Below the pieces are notes generated by a model, which was not told where the DNA came from, searched no databases, and worked only from the letters and a program-made list of their open reading frames with translations. From Aestuariibaculum lutulentum (GTDB lineage Bacteria > Bacteroidota > Bacteroidia > Flavobacteriales > Flavobacteriaceae): a DNA stretch of 64,000 nucleotides. Made by a program: the position numbers and the translations under genes. Of this stretch, positions 1 to 7,986 are shown one piece after another (position 1 is the first letter of the stretch; every line of letters begins with the position of its first letter). The DNA is taken from positions 1,525,501-1,589,500 of the forward strand of contig NZ_CP136709.1 of NCBI RefSeq assembly GCF_032926325.1. Direction: 5' to 3'.

Positions 1-295
1 TTCTTGGAATAAAATTTCTGACTCTTTATCTCTAGTACATGAACAAGGGCATTTTGATATTTACGAGATTTATGCTAGAAAAATACGTAAAGCATATGAT
101 AGTTTAAATAAGCAAAAAGTAAGTGATATAAAAGTTTATGAATCTATTTGTAGGAAATATATGAATAAGTCTAGTGAAATTAATAATTTATATGAAGAAT
201 CTAATTTTAGTAAAAGAGTTCAGGTAGAATGGTTAGAAAGAATTTCTAAAGAACTTGAAGAACTCAAAAATTATGAATATGGATCTAATAACTAA
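1..295 (+). CDS. C-terminal fragment of a DUF922-like putative zinc metalloprotein (5' truncated)
   Basis: The reading frame is open from base 2 to a TAA at 293-295, and its start lies outside the window. About 97 codons are visible. Near the beginning is LVHEQGHFDIYEIYARK, with an HEQGH motif of the HExxH zinc-binding type. An HEQxHFDI motif is typical, as far as I recall, of DUF922 proteins, which are predicted extracytoplasmic zinc proteases of unknown substrate. The rest is a charged, probably helical tail rich in Lys, Glu and Asn. With no N-terminus visible, a signal peptide or lipobox cannot be judged. The family assignment rests on one motif, but the frame itself is convincing because it stays open with normal codon use. 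Confidence 0.6.
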   Translation, partial: SWNKISDSLSLVHEQGHFDIYEIYARKIRKAYDSLNKQKVSDIKVYESICRKYMNKSSEINNLYEESNFSKRVQVEWLERISKELEELKNYEYGSNN

Positions 296-327
296 TATAT
301 TAAAATCCTCTTAGTGATATTTTTTTA

Positions 328-897
328 ATGCAAGACCTGTTACAAAACATAAAACAATGCAAGATTTGTAAAGATGTTTTAACCTTAGGGCCAAGACCGG
401 TTATGGTAGCATACCCGGAGTCTAAAATTGTTATTGTAGGTCAGGCACCGGGAACCAAAGTACATGCGTCGGGTATTCCGTGGGATGATGCCAGTGGTAA
501 GCAATTGCGTAGTTGGTTAGGTGTAACTCCCGAACAGTTTTATAATCCTGAAAATTTTGCCATTATTCCTATGGGGTTTTGTTATCCCGGCAAAGGAAAA
601 ACAGGCGATTTGCCGCCAAGACCAGAATGCGCACCAAAATGGCATCAACCTGTATTAGACAGTTTAAAACAAGTTGAGTTAGTGCTTCTAATCGGCATAT
701 ATTCTCAGAATTATTATCTGAAAAATGAAGCTAAGAAAACACTAACTGAAACCGTGAGAAACTACAACGAATACTTTCCAAAATATTTACCCTTACCGCA
801 TCCATCACCTCGTAATCGTTTTTGGCTTACCAAAAATCCATGGTTTGAATTAGATGTCTTACCAGAACTAAAAGCAAGAGTTCAGGCTATTCTATAA
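328..897 (+). CDS. uracil-DNA glycosylase family protein
   Basis: This is a 189-residue single-domain protein of the UDG fold. The N-terminal third carries VIVGQAPGTKVHASG, which corresponds to the GxAPG uracil-pocket motif of family 4/5-like glycosylases, and the C-terminal third carries LPHPSPRN, the second conserved loop that contacts DNA. Between them, PMGFCYPGKGKTGDLPPRP is characteristic of a broad subgroup annotated only as UDG family. The four cysteines expected for the iron-sulfur cluster of true family 4 enzymes are not clearly arranged: two occur in an N-terminal CKICKD. Expected role: removal of uracil or related bases from DNA in the cytoplasm. It stands alone, 32 bases after the previous stop. 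The exact base specificity is not predictable. Confidence 0.8.
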   Translation: MQDLLQNIKQCKICKDVLTLGPRPVMVAYPESKIVIVGQAPGTKVHASGIPWDDASGKQLRSWLGVTPEQFYNPENFAIIPMGFCYPGKGKTGDLPPRPECAPKWHQPVLDSLKQVELVLLIGIYSQNYYLKNEAKKTLTETVRNYNEYFPKYLPLPHPSPRNRFWLTKNPWFELDVLPELKARVQAIL

Positions 898-988
898 ATC
901 AAAATTGTAGGATTTTATATTCTGTTGGAAATGTGGTTTATGAGCTTTAATTTATTATTTTTAGATTTCAATTAAAGCCCATTTCTTT

Positions 989-1999
989 ATGAATCTTCAA
1001 CTTAAAGCTTTCGATTTAAAATTAAAGCACACATTTACAATTTCGAGAGAATCTCATGATATACAACCCAGTTTAATTGTTAAGTTAAGTTCTAAGGGAT
1101 TTACAGGTTATGGAGAGGCAACGTCGAATCCATATTACGGAATAACCATTGATAAACTGATAAAAGATATTACTGATGTAAAACCATTTATAGAATCTTT
1201 AGATGGTGTTTCTCCTGAAGAATTCTGGCAAAGTATTTATAGTAAATTAAAACATAATATGTTTGCTATCTGTGCTCTAGACATGGCTTACAATGATTTA
1301 TATGCCAGATTGCAGGGTAAAATGCTTTATGAACTTTGGGATTATGATATTAGTAATAATCCGTTAACCAATTATACTATTGGTATCGATACCGTTGATA
1401 AAATGGTGGCTAAAATGCAGGAGATGCCATGGCCCATTTATAAAATTAAATTAGGGACAAAAGACGATATTAAAATAGTTGAAGCATTACGAAAAAACAC
1501 AAATGCTGTTTTTAGGGTTGATGCCAATTGTGGTTGGCAGGTTGAAGAAACGTTGAAAAACGCTAAAGCATTGAAGCAATTGGGTGTTGAATTTATAGAA
1601 CAACCTTTACCTGCAAAGGACTGGGATGCTCATAAAGAAGTGTACTCTAAATCCGTGTTGCCTATTATTGCAGATGAAAGCTGTCAGGTTGAAGCTGATG
1701 TTTTAAAATGTCATAATCATTTTCATGGGGTTAATGTGAAGTTAGTTAAGTGTGGTGGTTTAACTTCAGCAAAACGTATGCTTTTAGAAGCGAGAAGTCT
1801 GGGTATGAAAACTATGGTAGGATGTATGACGGAGTCTTCTGTAGGTATTTCAGCTATAGCGCATTTATTACCGCTTCTGGATTTTGTAGATATGGATGGC
1901 GCTTTACTGCTTTCTGAAGATATTGCCGAAGGGGTAACTATTACTGATGGCGTGGTAACTTACAGCGATTTGAATGGAATAGGTGTAAAACTGATTTAG
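989..1999 (+). CDS. dipeptide epimerase, enolase superfamily (L-Ala-D/L-Glu epimerase type)
   Basis: The protein has 336 residues and the enolase superfamily layout: an alpha+beta capping domain, then a barrel. The catalytic lysine lies in YKIKLG, metal ligands in RVDANCGW, EQPL and IADESC, and the second acid/base lysine in VNVKLVKCGG. The C-terminal MVGCMTESSVGISA followed by DMDGALLLSED fits the muconate lactonising/dipeptide epimerase subgroup. The family epimerises L-Ala-D-Glu and similar dipeptides released in murein recycling. The next gene starts 5 bases after its stop, so the two are almost certainly cotranscribed. Substrate range cannot be fixed from sequence because several Bacteroidota members prefer other dipeptides. 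Confidence 0.87.
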   Translation: MNLQLKAFDLKLKHTFTISRESHDIQPSLIVKLSSKGFTGYGEATSNPYYGITIDKLIKDITDVKPFIESLDGVSPEEFWQSIYSKLKHNMFAICALDMAYNDLYARLQGKMLYELWDYDISNNPLTNYTIGIDTVDKMVAKMQEMPWPIYKIKLGTKDDIKIVEALRKNTNAVFRVDANCGWQVEETLKNAKALKQLGVEFIEQPLPAKDWDAHKEVYSKSVLPIIADESCQVEADVLKCHNHFHGVNVKLVKCGGLTSAKRMLLEARSLGMKTMVGCMTESSVGISAIAHLLPLLDFVDMDGALLLSEDIAEGVTITDGVVTYSDLNGIGVKLI

Positions 2000-2004
2000 T
2001 TTAT

Positions 2005-3033
2005 ATGATTATAGATTGTTTTCCCGATAGGCTTATTTCTCAGAATAATGAAACATTTCTATATTTTGGCGGTACGTCTTATTTAGGCATGGCTACATTA
2101 CCTGCTTTTCAGGAACAGTTATTTAATAGCATTAAACAGTGGGGAACCAGTTATGGTAGTTCTCGTAATGCTAATGTTAAATTGGCTGTATACGATGAAT
2201 TTGAAACTTTGTTTTCAAAATTTATTGGAGCTGAAAGTGCCTTAACGGTATCTTCTGGTATGTTGGCAGGCAGACTCGTAGTTGAGTATTTTAAGAAGAA
2301 TAAATGTTCGTTTTTTCATTACCCCAATAGTCATCCGGCTATTTTAGATTCTAGTAGTCAGTCTGTTTTTGAAAATAGGTTTTTACATCCAGATTTAACC
2401 AATGCTATTAAAGAAGATGTGATTATTGTTTTAGATGCTGTGTTATCTTCCGAAGTTTATCCAACATCATTTAGTTTTTTAGAACACATATCGGAAGCTA
2501 AGCAAATCACTTTAATTATCGATGAGTCTCATAGTTTGGGTATTGTAGGGCCATCGGGAGAAGGTGTTTTTAATACTGTTGAATATAAAAATATTCACAG
2601 AAAAATTATGGTGTCTTCGTTAGGTAAAGCTTTGGGATTATCTGGTGGTATAATAGTTTCTGATACTGATTTTATTGAAATACTGAAACAGGAAAATCTA
2701 TTTATTTCATCATCTGCTGCAAATCCTGCGTATTTGGACGCATTTTTAAAATCTAAAGAATTATACAGTCAGCAAATGCAGAAGCTCAAGGATAATTTAA
2801 AATTCTTTTTTTCAGAATTGCAGTTGTCCTCTAAATTTAAATATGATGTAAATTATCCGGTTATTTATTGTAATGATGAATCTGTTTACAAGCTTTTGTA
2901 TGATAACGGTATTCTAATAGCGAATTTTAAGTACCCCAATTATGAAGGACTAATGAGTCGAATTGTTATTACGGCCAATCATACTCGCGAGGATTTGTTG
3001 AGGTTGAAGCAAGTTTTAAAGAGAGTAACTTAA
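2005..3033 (+). CDS. PLP-dependent acyltransferase of the AONS/KBL family (BioF-like)
   Basis: At 342 residues this is a fold-type I PLP enzyme of the alpha-oxoamine synthase group, somewhat shorter than typical BioF (about 385). Visible landmarks are TSYGSSRNANVKLAVYDEFE near residue 50, the cofactor aspartate in IIDESHSLGIVGPSGEGVF, and the Schiff-base lysine in SSLGKALGLSGG. True family members condense an amino acid with an acyl-CoA. The gene follows a dipeptide epimerase by 5 bases, not biotin genes, so a role in biotin synthesis is doubtful, and an activity on amino acids from recycled dipeptides is only a guess from context. The short C-terminal domain and absence of bio neighbours argue against naming it bioF. 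Confidence 0.75.
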   Translation: MIIDCFPDRLISQNNETFLYFGGTSYLGMATLPAFQEQLFNSIKQWGTSYGSSRNANVKLAVYDEFETLFSKFIGAESALTVSSGMLAGRLVVEYFKKNKCSFFHYPNSHPAILDSSSQSVFENRFLHPDLTNAIKEDVIIVLDAVLSSEVYPTSFSFLEHISEAKQITLIIDESHSLGIVGPSGEGVFNTVEYKNIHRKIMVSSLGKALGLSGGIIVSDTDFIEILKQENLFISSSAANPAYLDAFLKSKELYSQQMQKLKDNLKFFFSELQLSSKFKYDVNYPVIYCNDESVYKLLYDNGILIANFKYPNYEGLMSRIVITANHTREDLLRLKQVLKRVT

Positions 3034-3125
3034 TCTGAATTAAATTATGAGTTAATCAAATAATGTAACTCATCTTGTTTTGTTATTTTTGATATTTACA
3101 AGTAACAAAAAATATTTCATAAACG

Positions 3126-3545
3126 ATGACAAATCATATTACAACAACCTGGTTAGGAGACATGAAGTTTGAAAGTACTAATCCTTCAGGACACAATTTA
3201 TTTATTGATGCAGGCGAAGAAAGTGGAGGAAAAGGTGAAGGCTATCGCCCGAAAGCTTTAATGTTATCTGGTTTGGCAGGTTGCTCGGGTTTAGATGTAG
3301 CGGCTTTAATTAAAAAGATGAAACTTGATGTTGCCGACTTTAAAATTGAAATTGATGCGAATTTAACTGAAGAGCACCCAAAATTTTATGATAAAGTAGC
3401 GATGAATTTTCACTTTTTTGGAGATAATTTAGATGAGAAAAAACTACAAAGAGCAGTAGACTTATCGGTTGAAAAATATTGCGGGGTTATGGAAATGTTC
3501 CGCCAATTTGCCGATGTACAGGTAAACACGTTTTTTAACAGTTAA
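3126..3545 (+). CDS. OsmC family protein
   Basis: The 139-residue protein has the OsmC/Ohr fold. The two family cysteines are present, the first in LAGCSGLD near residue 54 and the second in EKYCGVMEMF near residue 119. OsmC and Ohr enzymes reduce organic hydroperoxides with these thiols, although the YhfA-like subgroup has less certain activity. It is an independent short gene, and the PNGase-like gene starts 12 bases after its stop. A decayed copy of the same gene lies at 13795-13895, which suggests a past duplication or rearrangement. Cytoplasmic; no signal peptide. Confidence 0.85.
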   Translation: MTNHITTTWLGDMKFESTNPSGHNLFIDAGEESGGKGEGYRPKALMLSGLAGCSGLDVAALIKKMKLDVADFKIEIDANLTEEHPKFYDKVAMNFHFFGDNLDEKKLQRAVDLSVEKYCGVMEMFRQFADVQVNTFFNS

Positions 3546-3557
3546 AATTATCTACCA

Positions 3558-5462
3558 TTGAATACTTTTAAAATCTTATTCTGTCTTGTTCTTATTAGTT
3601 TTTTAGGACAAGCACAGGAGAAAGCTCACGTCATTTCGCATCAGGGAGAAACTATAGTTACCGACCCGTCTAAAGGGAGTAATAGTTATAAACGTACAGC
3701 AGTTTTTCCAAAGGCTTCAGAAAATATCCGAAGCATTATTTTAAATTTAAAATTCGAATGTCCTGATAAAATGCGTTGTGCCGACTGGGATTATGTAGAT
3801 CATATTAAAGCGCGTCAAAAAAGCGATACTACCGTTTACGAAATTGCACGTATGTTAACACCTTACGGAGGGTTTTTTCAAAAAGACTGGGGGTTTGAGT
3901 GGCATGTAGATGTGACCGATTTCAGTTTGATTTTAAGAGATGAGGTTGAGATTGATTATATACATACGGGTTATGAAAACAATAAAACCCGTGGCTGGAA
4001 AGTCACTGTGGATTTTGAAATTACCTATGGTACACCAGTGGCTAATCCGTTGGCGATTCATAAAGTATACGATGGAAATTTTAAATATGGATACAAAGAC
4101 GATCCAATTGAAAACCATTTGGTGCCAGTAACATTTAAAGCGCATGATAAAACCGCATTTTCTAAAATAAAGATCCTTCAAACAGGGCATGGTATGGATG
4201 CAAATGGTTGTGGTGAGTTTTGTAGCAAGTACAGAGATATTGAGTTTAATGGCGAGGTTATAGATCATAAAGATTTATGGATGGAATGTGGTGATAATCC
4301 TTTATTTCCGCAGGCAGGAACGTGGATTTTTGATCGCGCCAACTGGTGTCCAGGGTATTTACTGCAACCTGATGAAGTGATGCTACATACAGAGGCAGGA
4401 AAACCATATAACCTTGATATTAATATGGAAGCTTACGAAACTGAAAAGCCAAGTGCGAACGAGTTGCTATCAGCTGTTGTTGTTGAATATGAAGCTCCAA
4501 ATGCCAAAAATGATGTGACGCTTTTAGATATTATTCAGCCCTCTAAAAAGTTGATTCATAGTCGGAAAAATCCGTTTGGTGGTTTGCCGGTTATTCAGGT
4601 GAAAAATAATGGTAGTAATCCGTTAAAGAAAATGACGATTCAGTATTTTATTGCAGGTGAAAAACCTCAGAAATTCAATTGGACGGGTCATATTAATTTT
4701 GGAGATGAAGCCGCAATAACATTACCAACAGAAGTATTTAGTAAACAAAAGCATGGGAAATTTCATGTGGTTATATCTAAACCTAACGGAAAATCAGACG
4801 GATTTAAGGCAGATAACACATTAGAGTCCGATTACGAACGCCCGGACATATTTCCTGATACCGTCGTGGTTCGTTATAAAACAAATAACAAACCTTGGCA
4901 AAACACATACAGTATTCAAAATAGTTTCGGAGAGGTGGTTTTTGCAAAAGATAGTGTGAATATGAAGCAAAGTACAGTATATCAAGATACCATTGCTTTA
5001 AAACAAGGGAATTATAATTTTAAGTTCAGCGATTCAGAAGGCGATGGATTAGAATTCTGGTATAAAGCAAAAGACGGTCGTGGCGAAATAAAATTACTTG
5101 ATGCTCAAGGCAAAGCCATAAAACAATTTGGTTCAGATTTTGGTAGCGCTATTAATTATTATTTTTCGGTACAACCCGATATGTCTTACGAGTTGGATGA
5201 TGCGCCTTCTGTAGGTGTTTTTCCGGCACGAACTCAAGGCCCGATTACATTAGATTATTTTTGCAATATTCCTTCGGAAGTAAAGGTGCTTATTGTTGAT
5301 CAGGAAAATGAAACAGATGTGGTTGAAAATCATTTATATAAGAGTTTCAGTAAAGGATCGTTGACTTACGATTTATCGTATTTACCGGCTAAGCGTTATT
5401 ATATTAAGGTGTTTATGAACGACAAGGAAGTTTATAAAAACAGAATACGATTAAAAGAATAA
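3558..5462 (+). CDS. secreted peptide-N-glycosidase F-related protein, TTG start
   Basis: The product is 634 residues. The start is TTG because no ATG precedes the signal peptide, which runs MNTFKILFCLVLISFLGQAQ and fits signal peptidase I cleavage. The N-terminal half resembles the two jelly-roll domains of PNGase F: RCADWDYVDHIKA around the position of the catalytic aspartate, GGFFQKDWGFEWHVDVTDF, and GHGMDANGCGEFCSKY around the second acidic catalytic position. A later FSDSEGDGLEFWY segment is a calcium-loop-like element common in secreted Bacteroidota proteins. The last 80 residues end in DLSYLPAKRYYIKVF and a basic tail, resembling a type IX sorting domain. The predicted role is removal of N-glycans from glycoproteins outside the cell. 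It stands 12 bases after osmC. Activity is unproven in this subgroup. Confidence 0.75.
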   Translation: MNTFKILFCLVLISFLGQAQEKAHVISHQGETIVTDPSKGSNSYKRTAVFPKASENIRSIILNLKFECPDKMRCADWDYVDHIKARQKSDTTVYEIARMLTPYGGFFQKDWGFEWHVDVTDFSLILRDEVEIDYIHTGYENNKTRGWKVTVDFEITYGTPVANPLAIHKVYDGNFKYGYKDDPIENHLVPVTFKAHDKTAFSKIKILQTGHGMDANGCGEFCSKYRDIEFNGEVIDHKDLWMECGDNPLFPQAGTWIFDRANWCPGYLLQPDEVMLHTEAGKPYNLDINMEAYETEKPSANELLSAVVVEYEAPNAKNDVTLLDIIQPSKKLIHSRKNPFGGLPVIQVKNNGSNPLKKMTIQYFIAGEKPQKFNWTGHINFGDEAAITLPTEVFSKQKHGKFHVVISKPNGKSDGFKADNTLESDYERPDIFPDTVVVRYKTNNKPWQNTYSIQNSFGEVVFAKDSVNMKQSTVYQDTIALKQGNYNFKFSDSEGDGLEFWYKAKDGRGEIKLLDAQGKAIKQFGSDFGSAINYYFSVQPDMSYELDDAPSVGVFPARTQGPITLDYFCNIPSEVKVLIVDQENETDVVENHLYKSFSKGSLTYDLSYLPAKRYYIKVFMNDKEVYKNRIRLKE

Positions 5463-5519
5463 AAGAAATAGATTTGGTGAACTATTAAAACCAAAGCCAG
5501 AAGATTAAAATAAGGACTT

Positions 5520-6137
5520 TTAACAGCCCCCTTCAGCTTTACGTTTCTTTTTCTTTTCAACTGTAATCACTTTTTTAGGCACATTTGCATTTGGTGGAAC
5601 TATGGTATTAGAGCTGTCTAAATGCTTTTTTGAATCCATGATAAACCCATTAATATCGTAAGGAAGGTTTTCTATTTTGGATTCTTTGGTGATGAGTTTG
5701 TTTTGGGAATAACTGAGTTCTACAGGAAGGATTTTAAGATTATCGAAGCCTAATTGATATAAGATAAGAAAAGGAATGTTAGCTTCTTCGGGTGTGCTTC
5801 CGTAAAGCGCCGTTGTTGTATTCGATTTTTTTAAATCCAGCAGTAGTTTTAGCGAGGCTTCACTCATAATATCTACAGAAGGCATGTTTATGGCATTTTC
5901 TAAATGGCCTTTGTTGTATTCAAAAGAGTTTCTAATGTCTATAAATGCCACATCTTCATTTTCAATAAGCGAATAGGGAAGGCAATAATCTGTTGAGGTG
6001 ATTTTTTCCAAAGTGCTTTTGGTGTTGAAAGCATAGGTGTTTTTTGGGCGTTTGTAGGTTAAAAAACCTATCAGCACAGCCAAAATAAATAACGTGGCAG
6101 CAATGGATATTTGTTTGGTTTTCTCTAATTCTTTCAT
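5520..6137 (-). CDS. membrane-anchored rhodanese-like protein lacking the catalytic Cys, GGC tail
   Basis: The protein has 205 residues. One hydrophobic segment spans residues 10-27 and anchors what is probably a periplasmic rhodanese-like domain (residues about 50-140): the FIDIRNSFEYNKGHLENAIN stretch is the typical CH2A-like part. The active-site loop reads TTALYGSTPEEA, so the sulfur-accepting cysteine is replaced and a classical sulfurtransferase reaction is unlikely. After a linker the chain ends VEKKKKRKAEGGC. The next gene upstream encodes a second anchored rhodanese-like protein with the same tail, though the two domains are otherwise divergent. It is the last gene of the psr-like operon, 21 bases after its paralog. 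I infer a sulfur-handling or scaffolding role through the terminal cysteine. Confidence 0.75.
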   Translation of the reverse strand: MKELEKTKQISIAATLFILAVLIGFLTYKRPKNTYAFNTKSTLEKITSTDYCLPYSLIENEDVAFIDIRNSFEYNKGHLENAINMPSVDIMSEASLKLLLDLKKSNTTTALYGSTPEEANIPFLILYQLGFDNLKILPVELSYSQNKLITKESKIENLPYDINGFIMDSKKHLDSSNTIVPPNANVPKKVITVEKKKKRKAEGGC

Positions 6138-6158
6138 AGTGTTAGGTTAATTATAGAT

Positions 6159-6803
6159 TTAACAGCCGCCTTCAGCTTTACGTTTCTTTTTCTTTTCTAC
6201 AGTAACTACTTTTTTAGGTGTTTCCGGTGTTGTTGGTAAGTCATTTCCAAAATTCTGGTCTGGATATGCTACGCCATAATACATGCTGGCTGCTTTTCTT
6301 GTAGAATACAATTTAAATTCAGTTTCGGGCATGGCCTCATTTGGTTTTGTGGGATTGATTATGGTGGTATACCAGGTGTTGAGGCCTCCCTTTAAAACAT
6401 GCAGGTTTTTAAACCCTAAGCGATCGCATAACATCCAAGCCTGATCGGCTAGAAACGTGTTGTTAGAATAGAATACCACGTCAAACTGGTCTTGGTTGAG
6501 GTATGTTAAAGAATCTTCATCCAACAATTTTGAAAGCGGAATATTAATGGCATTGGGTAGGCTATAATTGTTATAGCTTTCTTCGTCTCTTACGTCTACC
6601 AAAATAAACGAAGGATCCTGGCTAATAATTTTATGTGAAATATCATCGGTCGAAATATAACGTTCCGGGCTGATGGCATGACTTAACAATTGTTTAGAGC
6701 GAATGCCTTCCTGTTTTTCATATTTTGGAAGCAATAGGAGTCCACCTGCTAAAATAATCAGTATGGCACCCAGAATTAGATATCTGTTTGAAAGAAATTT
6801 CAT
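6159..6803 (-). CDS. second membrane-anchored rhodanese-like protein lacking the catalytic Cys, GGC tail
   Basis: The protein has 214 residues, with a hydrophobic anchor at residues 8-26 and a rhodanese-like domain at about 50-155. The start of the domain, FILVDVRDEESYNNYSLPNAIN, is well formed and GFKNLHVLKGGLNTWY is the usual end of a rhodanese fold, but the active-site loop is VVFYSNNTFLADQ with no cysteine. A Pro-rich linker leads to the same VEKKKKRKAEGGC end as the downstream paralog. Even the DNA of the tail is almost identical in both genes, while the domains have diverged. The gene follows the YeeE/YedE pair by 33 bases. It could bind persulfide or polysulfide without catalysis, or dock to the oxidoreductase; this is inference. 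Confidence 0.77.
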   Translation of the reverse strand: MKFLSNRYLILGAILIILAGGLLLLPKYEKQEGIRSKQLLSHAISPERYISTDDISHKIISQDPSFILVDVRDEESYNNYSLPNAINIPLSKLLDEDSLTYLNQDQFDVVFYSNNTFLADQAWMLCDRLGFKNLHVLKGGLNTWYTTIINPTKPNEAMPETEFKLYSTRKAASMYYGVAYPDQNFGNDLPTTPETPKKVVTVEKKKKRKAEGGC

Positions 6804-6836
6804 GGTTTTCTTCTGGTTTATATTGTATTTGTTTTT

Positions 6837-7427
6837 TTAGTAAAACACACTTTTAATTTTTTTTCGGACCAAGTCGGCAATGCCAAAGGCCAGGACAGCA
6901 ATAATGGTAAAAATAAAAATAACCCAATATGGATTCCAGCCAAAGGAGTCTATCAGAGTAATGTTGCCAAAGTTATAACCATCGTATATAGGTTCAAAAA
7001 GATTGAAGAGTTCCGAAAATATAAAAACACCCACCATAATACCAAATACATATATCCAGGCATCTAATTTGCCTATGGCTACGGCACACAAACTGGTGCC
7101 GGGACAAAATCCTCCAGTAACAAAACCGGCACCCATAATAATGCCGCCTATGATAGCTCCCCATAAGTAGGTGGGGTGCACATAAAGTTTAGAGATGTCC
7201 AGATATCCTAAATAATCCATATAGTAAATGCCGATTACGGATACCGCTGCTGCCGTAAAAAATACTTTAAGTACAGCAAAGTCGTAACCGTAAAACACGC
7301 CTGCTAATTTTCTTGACGATGAAAAGCCCGAAGCTTCTAAGACAAAGCCAAAGGCGATTCCAATGAATATGGCTATAATGCTATCCCATTCTAAAGGGAT
7401 GTAACCACCAGGAATTAAAGGTCCCAT
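6837..7427 (-). CDS. YeeE/YedE family sulfur-compound transporter half (GFCPGTS type)
   Basis: This 196-residue membrane protein has about five hydrophobic segments. MGAGFVTGGFCPGTSLCAVAIGK holds the conserved cysteine of the family, and FGFVLEASGFSSSRKLAG is the other conserved stretch. Full-length YeeE (TsuA) proteins take up thiosulfate through a chain of conserved cysteines, and in many bacteria, as here, the protein is split into two adjacent half-size genes. It starts 18 bases after the other half. In this operon it most likely moves a reduced sulfur compound across the inner membrane next to a periplasmic sulfur oxidoreductase. The direction and substrate are not shown by the sequence. 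Confidence 0.82.
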   Translation of the reverse strand: MGPLIPGGYIPLEWDSIIAIFIGIAFGFVLEASGFSSSRKLAGVFYGYDFAVLKVFFTAAAVSVIGIYYMDYLGYLDISKLYVHPTYLWGAIIGGIIMGAGFVTGGFCPGTSLCAVAIGKLDAWIYVFGIMVGVFIFSELFNLFEPIYDGYNFGNITLIDSFGWNPYWVIFIFTIIAVLAFGIADLVRKKIKSVFY

Positions 7428-7445
7428 AATTTTTTCTTTTTAATG

Positions 7446-7976
7446 TTATATCCAGTTCTTTCTAAAAAAATAAGCAAAAGCATAGGCAGATCCAAAAATG
7501 GAAAGCATAGTAAGGAAGCCTCCTGTAGACAACACCGCCATGCCACTTAAAGCGGCACCACTGGTACAGCCTCTTGCAATCTGAGCTCCCAATCCAAATA
7601 AGATACCTCCTATTAGCGCAAATATTAAACGACGTTTAGCCGTAATTTTAGGAGAGTGTTGAACGCGCCATTTGATGCGTCCGCTGATACTTCCCGAAAT
7701 AAAGGCTCCTATTAAAATACCCAAGGCTTCATACACTAGCCAGGTGTTCATAGGTGATTTATCATCTGTTATAAACTGACTGTAATAACTGTTGCTTTCG
7801 GCATGTTTTGGAGCTACATTTTCAACCACGGTAACCACGCTGCTTTTTATGGCACCACTGGCTCCCAGTCCTCTACCGGTAAGATAAAATGTGAAAATAA
7901 TGATGATGCCTAGTAGGAATCCTCCAAAATACGGGTTCCAGTATTGGTGTGGGCTTGTTTTATATTTTGTATTCAT
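7446..7976 (-). CDS. YeeE/YedE family sulfur-compound transporter half (RGCTSG type)
   Basis: The protein has 176 residues and about four membrane segments. AQIARGCTSGAALSGMAVLS carries the conserved cysteine of the first YeeE half. A periplasmic-looking loop after the first membrane segment (ENVAPKHAESNSYYSQF) separates it from the rest. With the next gene it would rebuild a complete YeeE-like channel. It lies 10 bases after the NrfD-like gene and 18 before the second half, so translation of all of them is probably coupled. The family is known for thiosulfate uptake; the present case is inferred from the neighbours. Confidence 0.82.
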   Translation of the reverse strand: MNTKYKTSPHQYWNPYFGGFLLGIIIIFTFYLTGRGLGASGAIKSSVVTVVENVAPKHAESNSYYSQFITDDKSPMNTWLVYEALGILIGAFISGSISGRIKWRVQHSPKITAKRRLIFALIGGILFGLGAQIARGCTSGAALSGMAVLSTGGFLTMLSIFGSAYAFAYFFRKNWI

Positions 7977-7986
7977 AGTAAATAAT

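Noticed and set aside
3558..5462. PNGase F-like gene as part of the arabinan locus
   Set aside because: It is more than 17 kb away with unrelated genes between, and its predicted substrate differs.
5520..6803. Terminal Gly-Gly-Cys as a lipoprotein or sortase signal
   Set aside because: Lipoboxes are at the N-terminus and sortase substrates are not of this form; the tail is at the extreme C-terminus.
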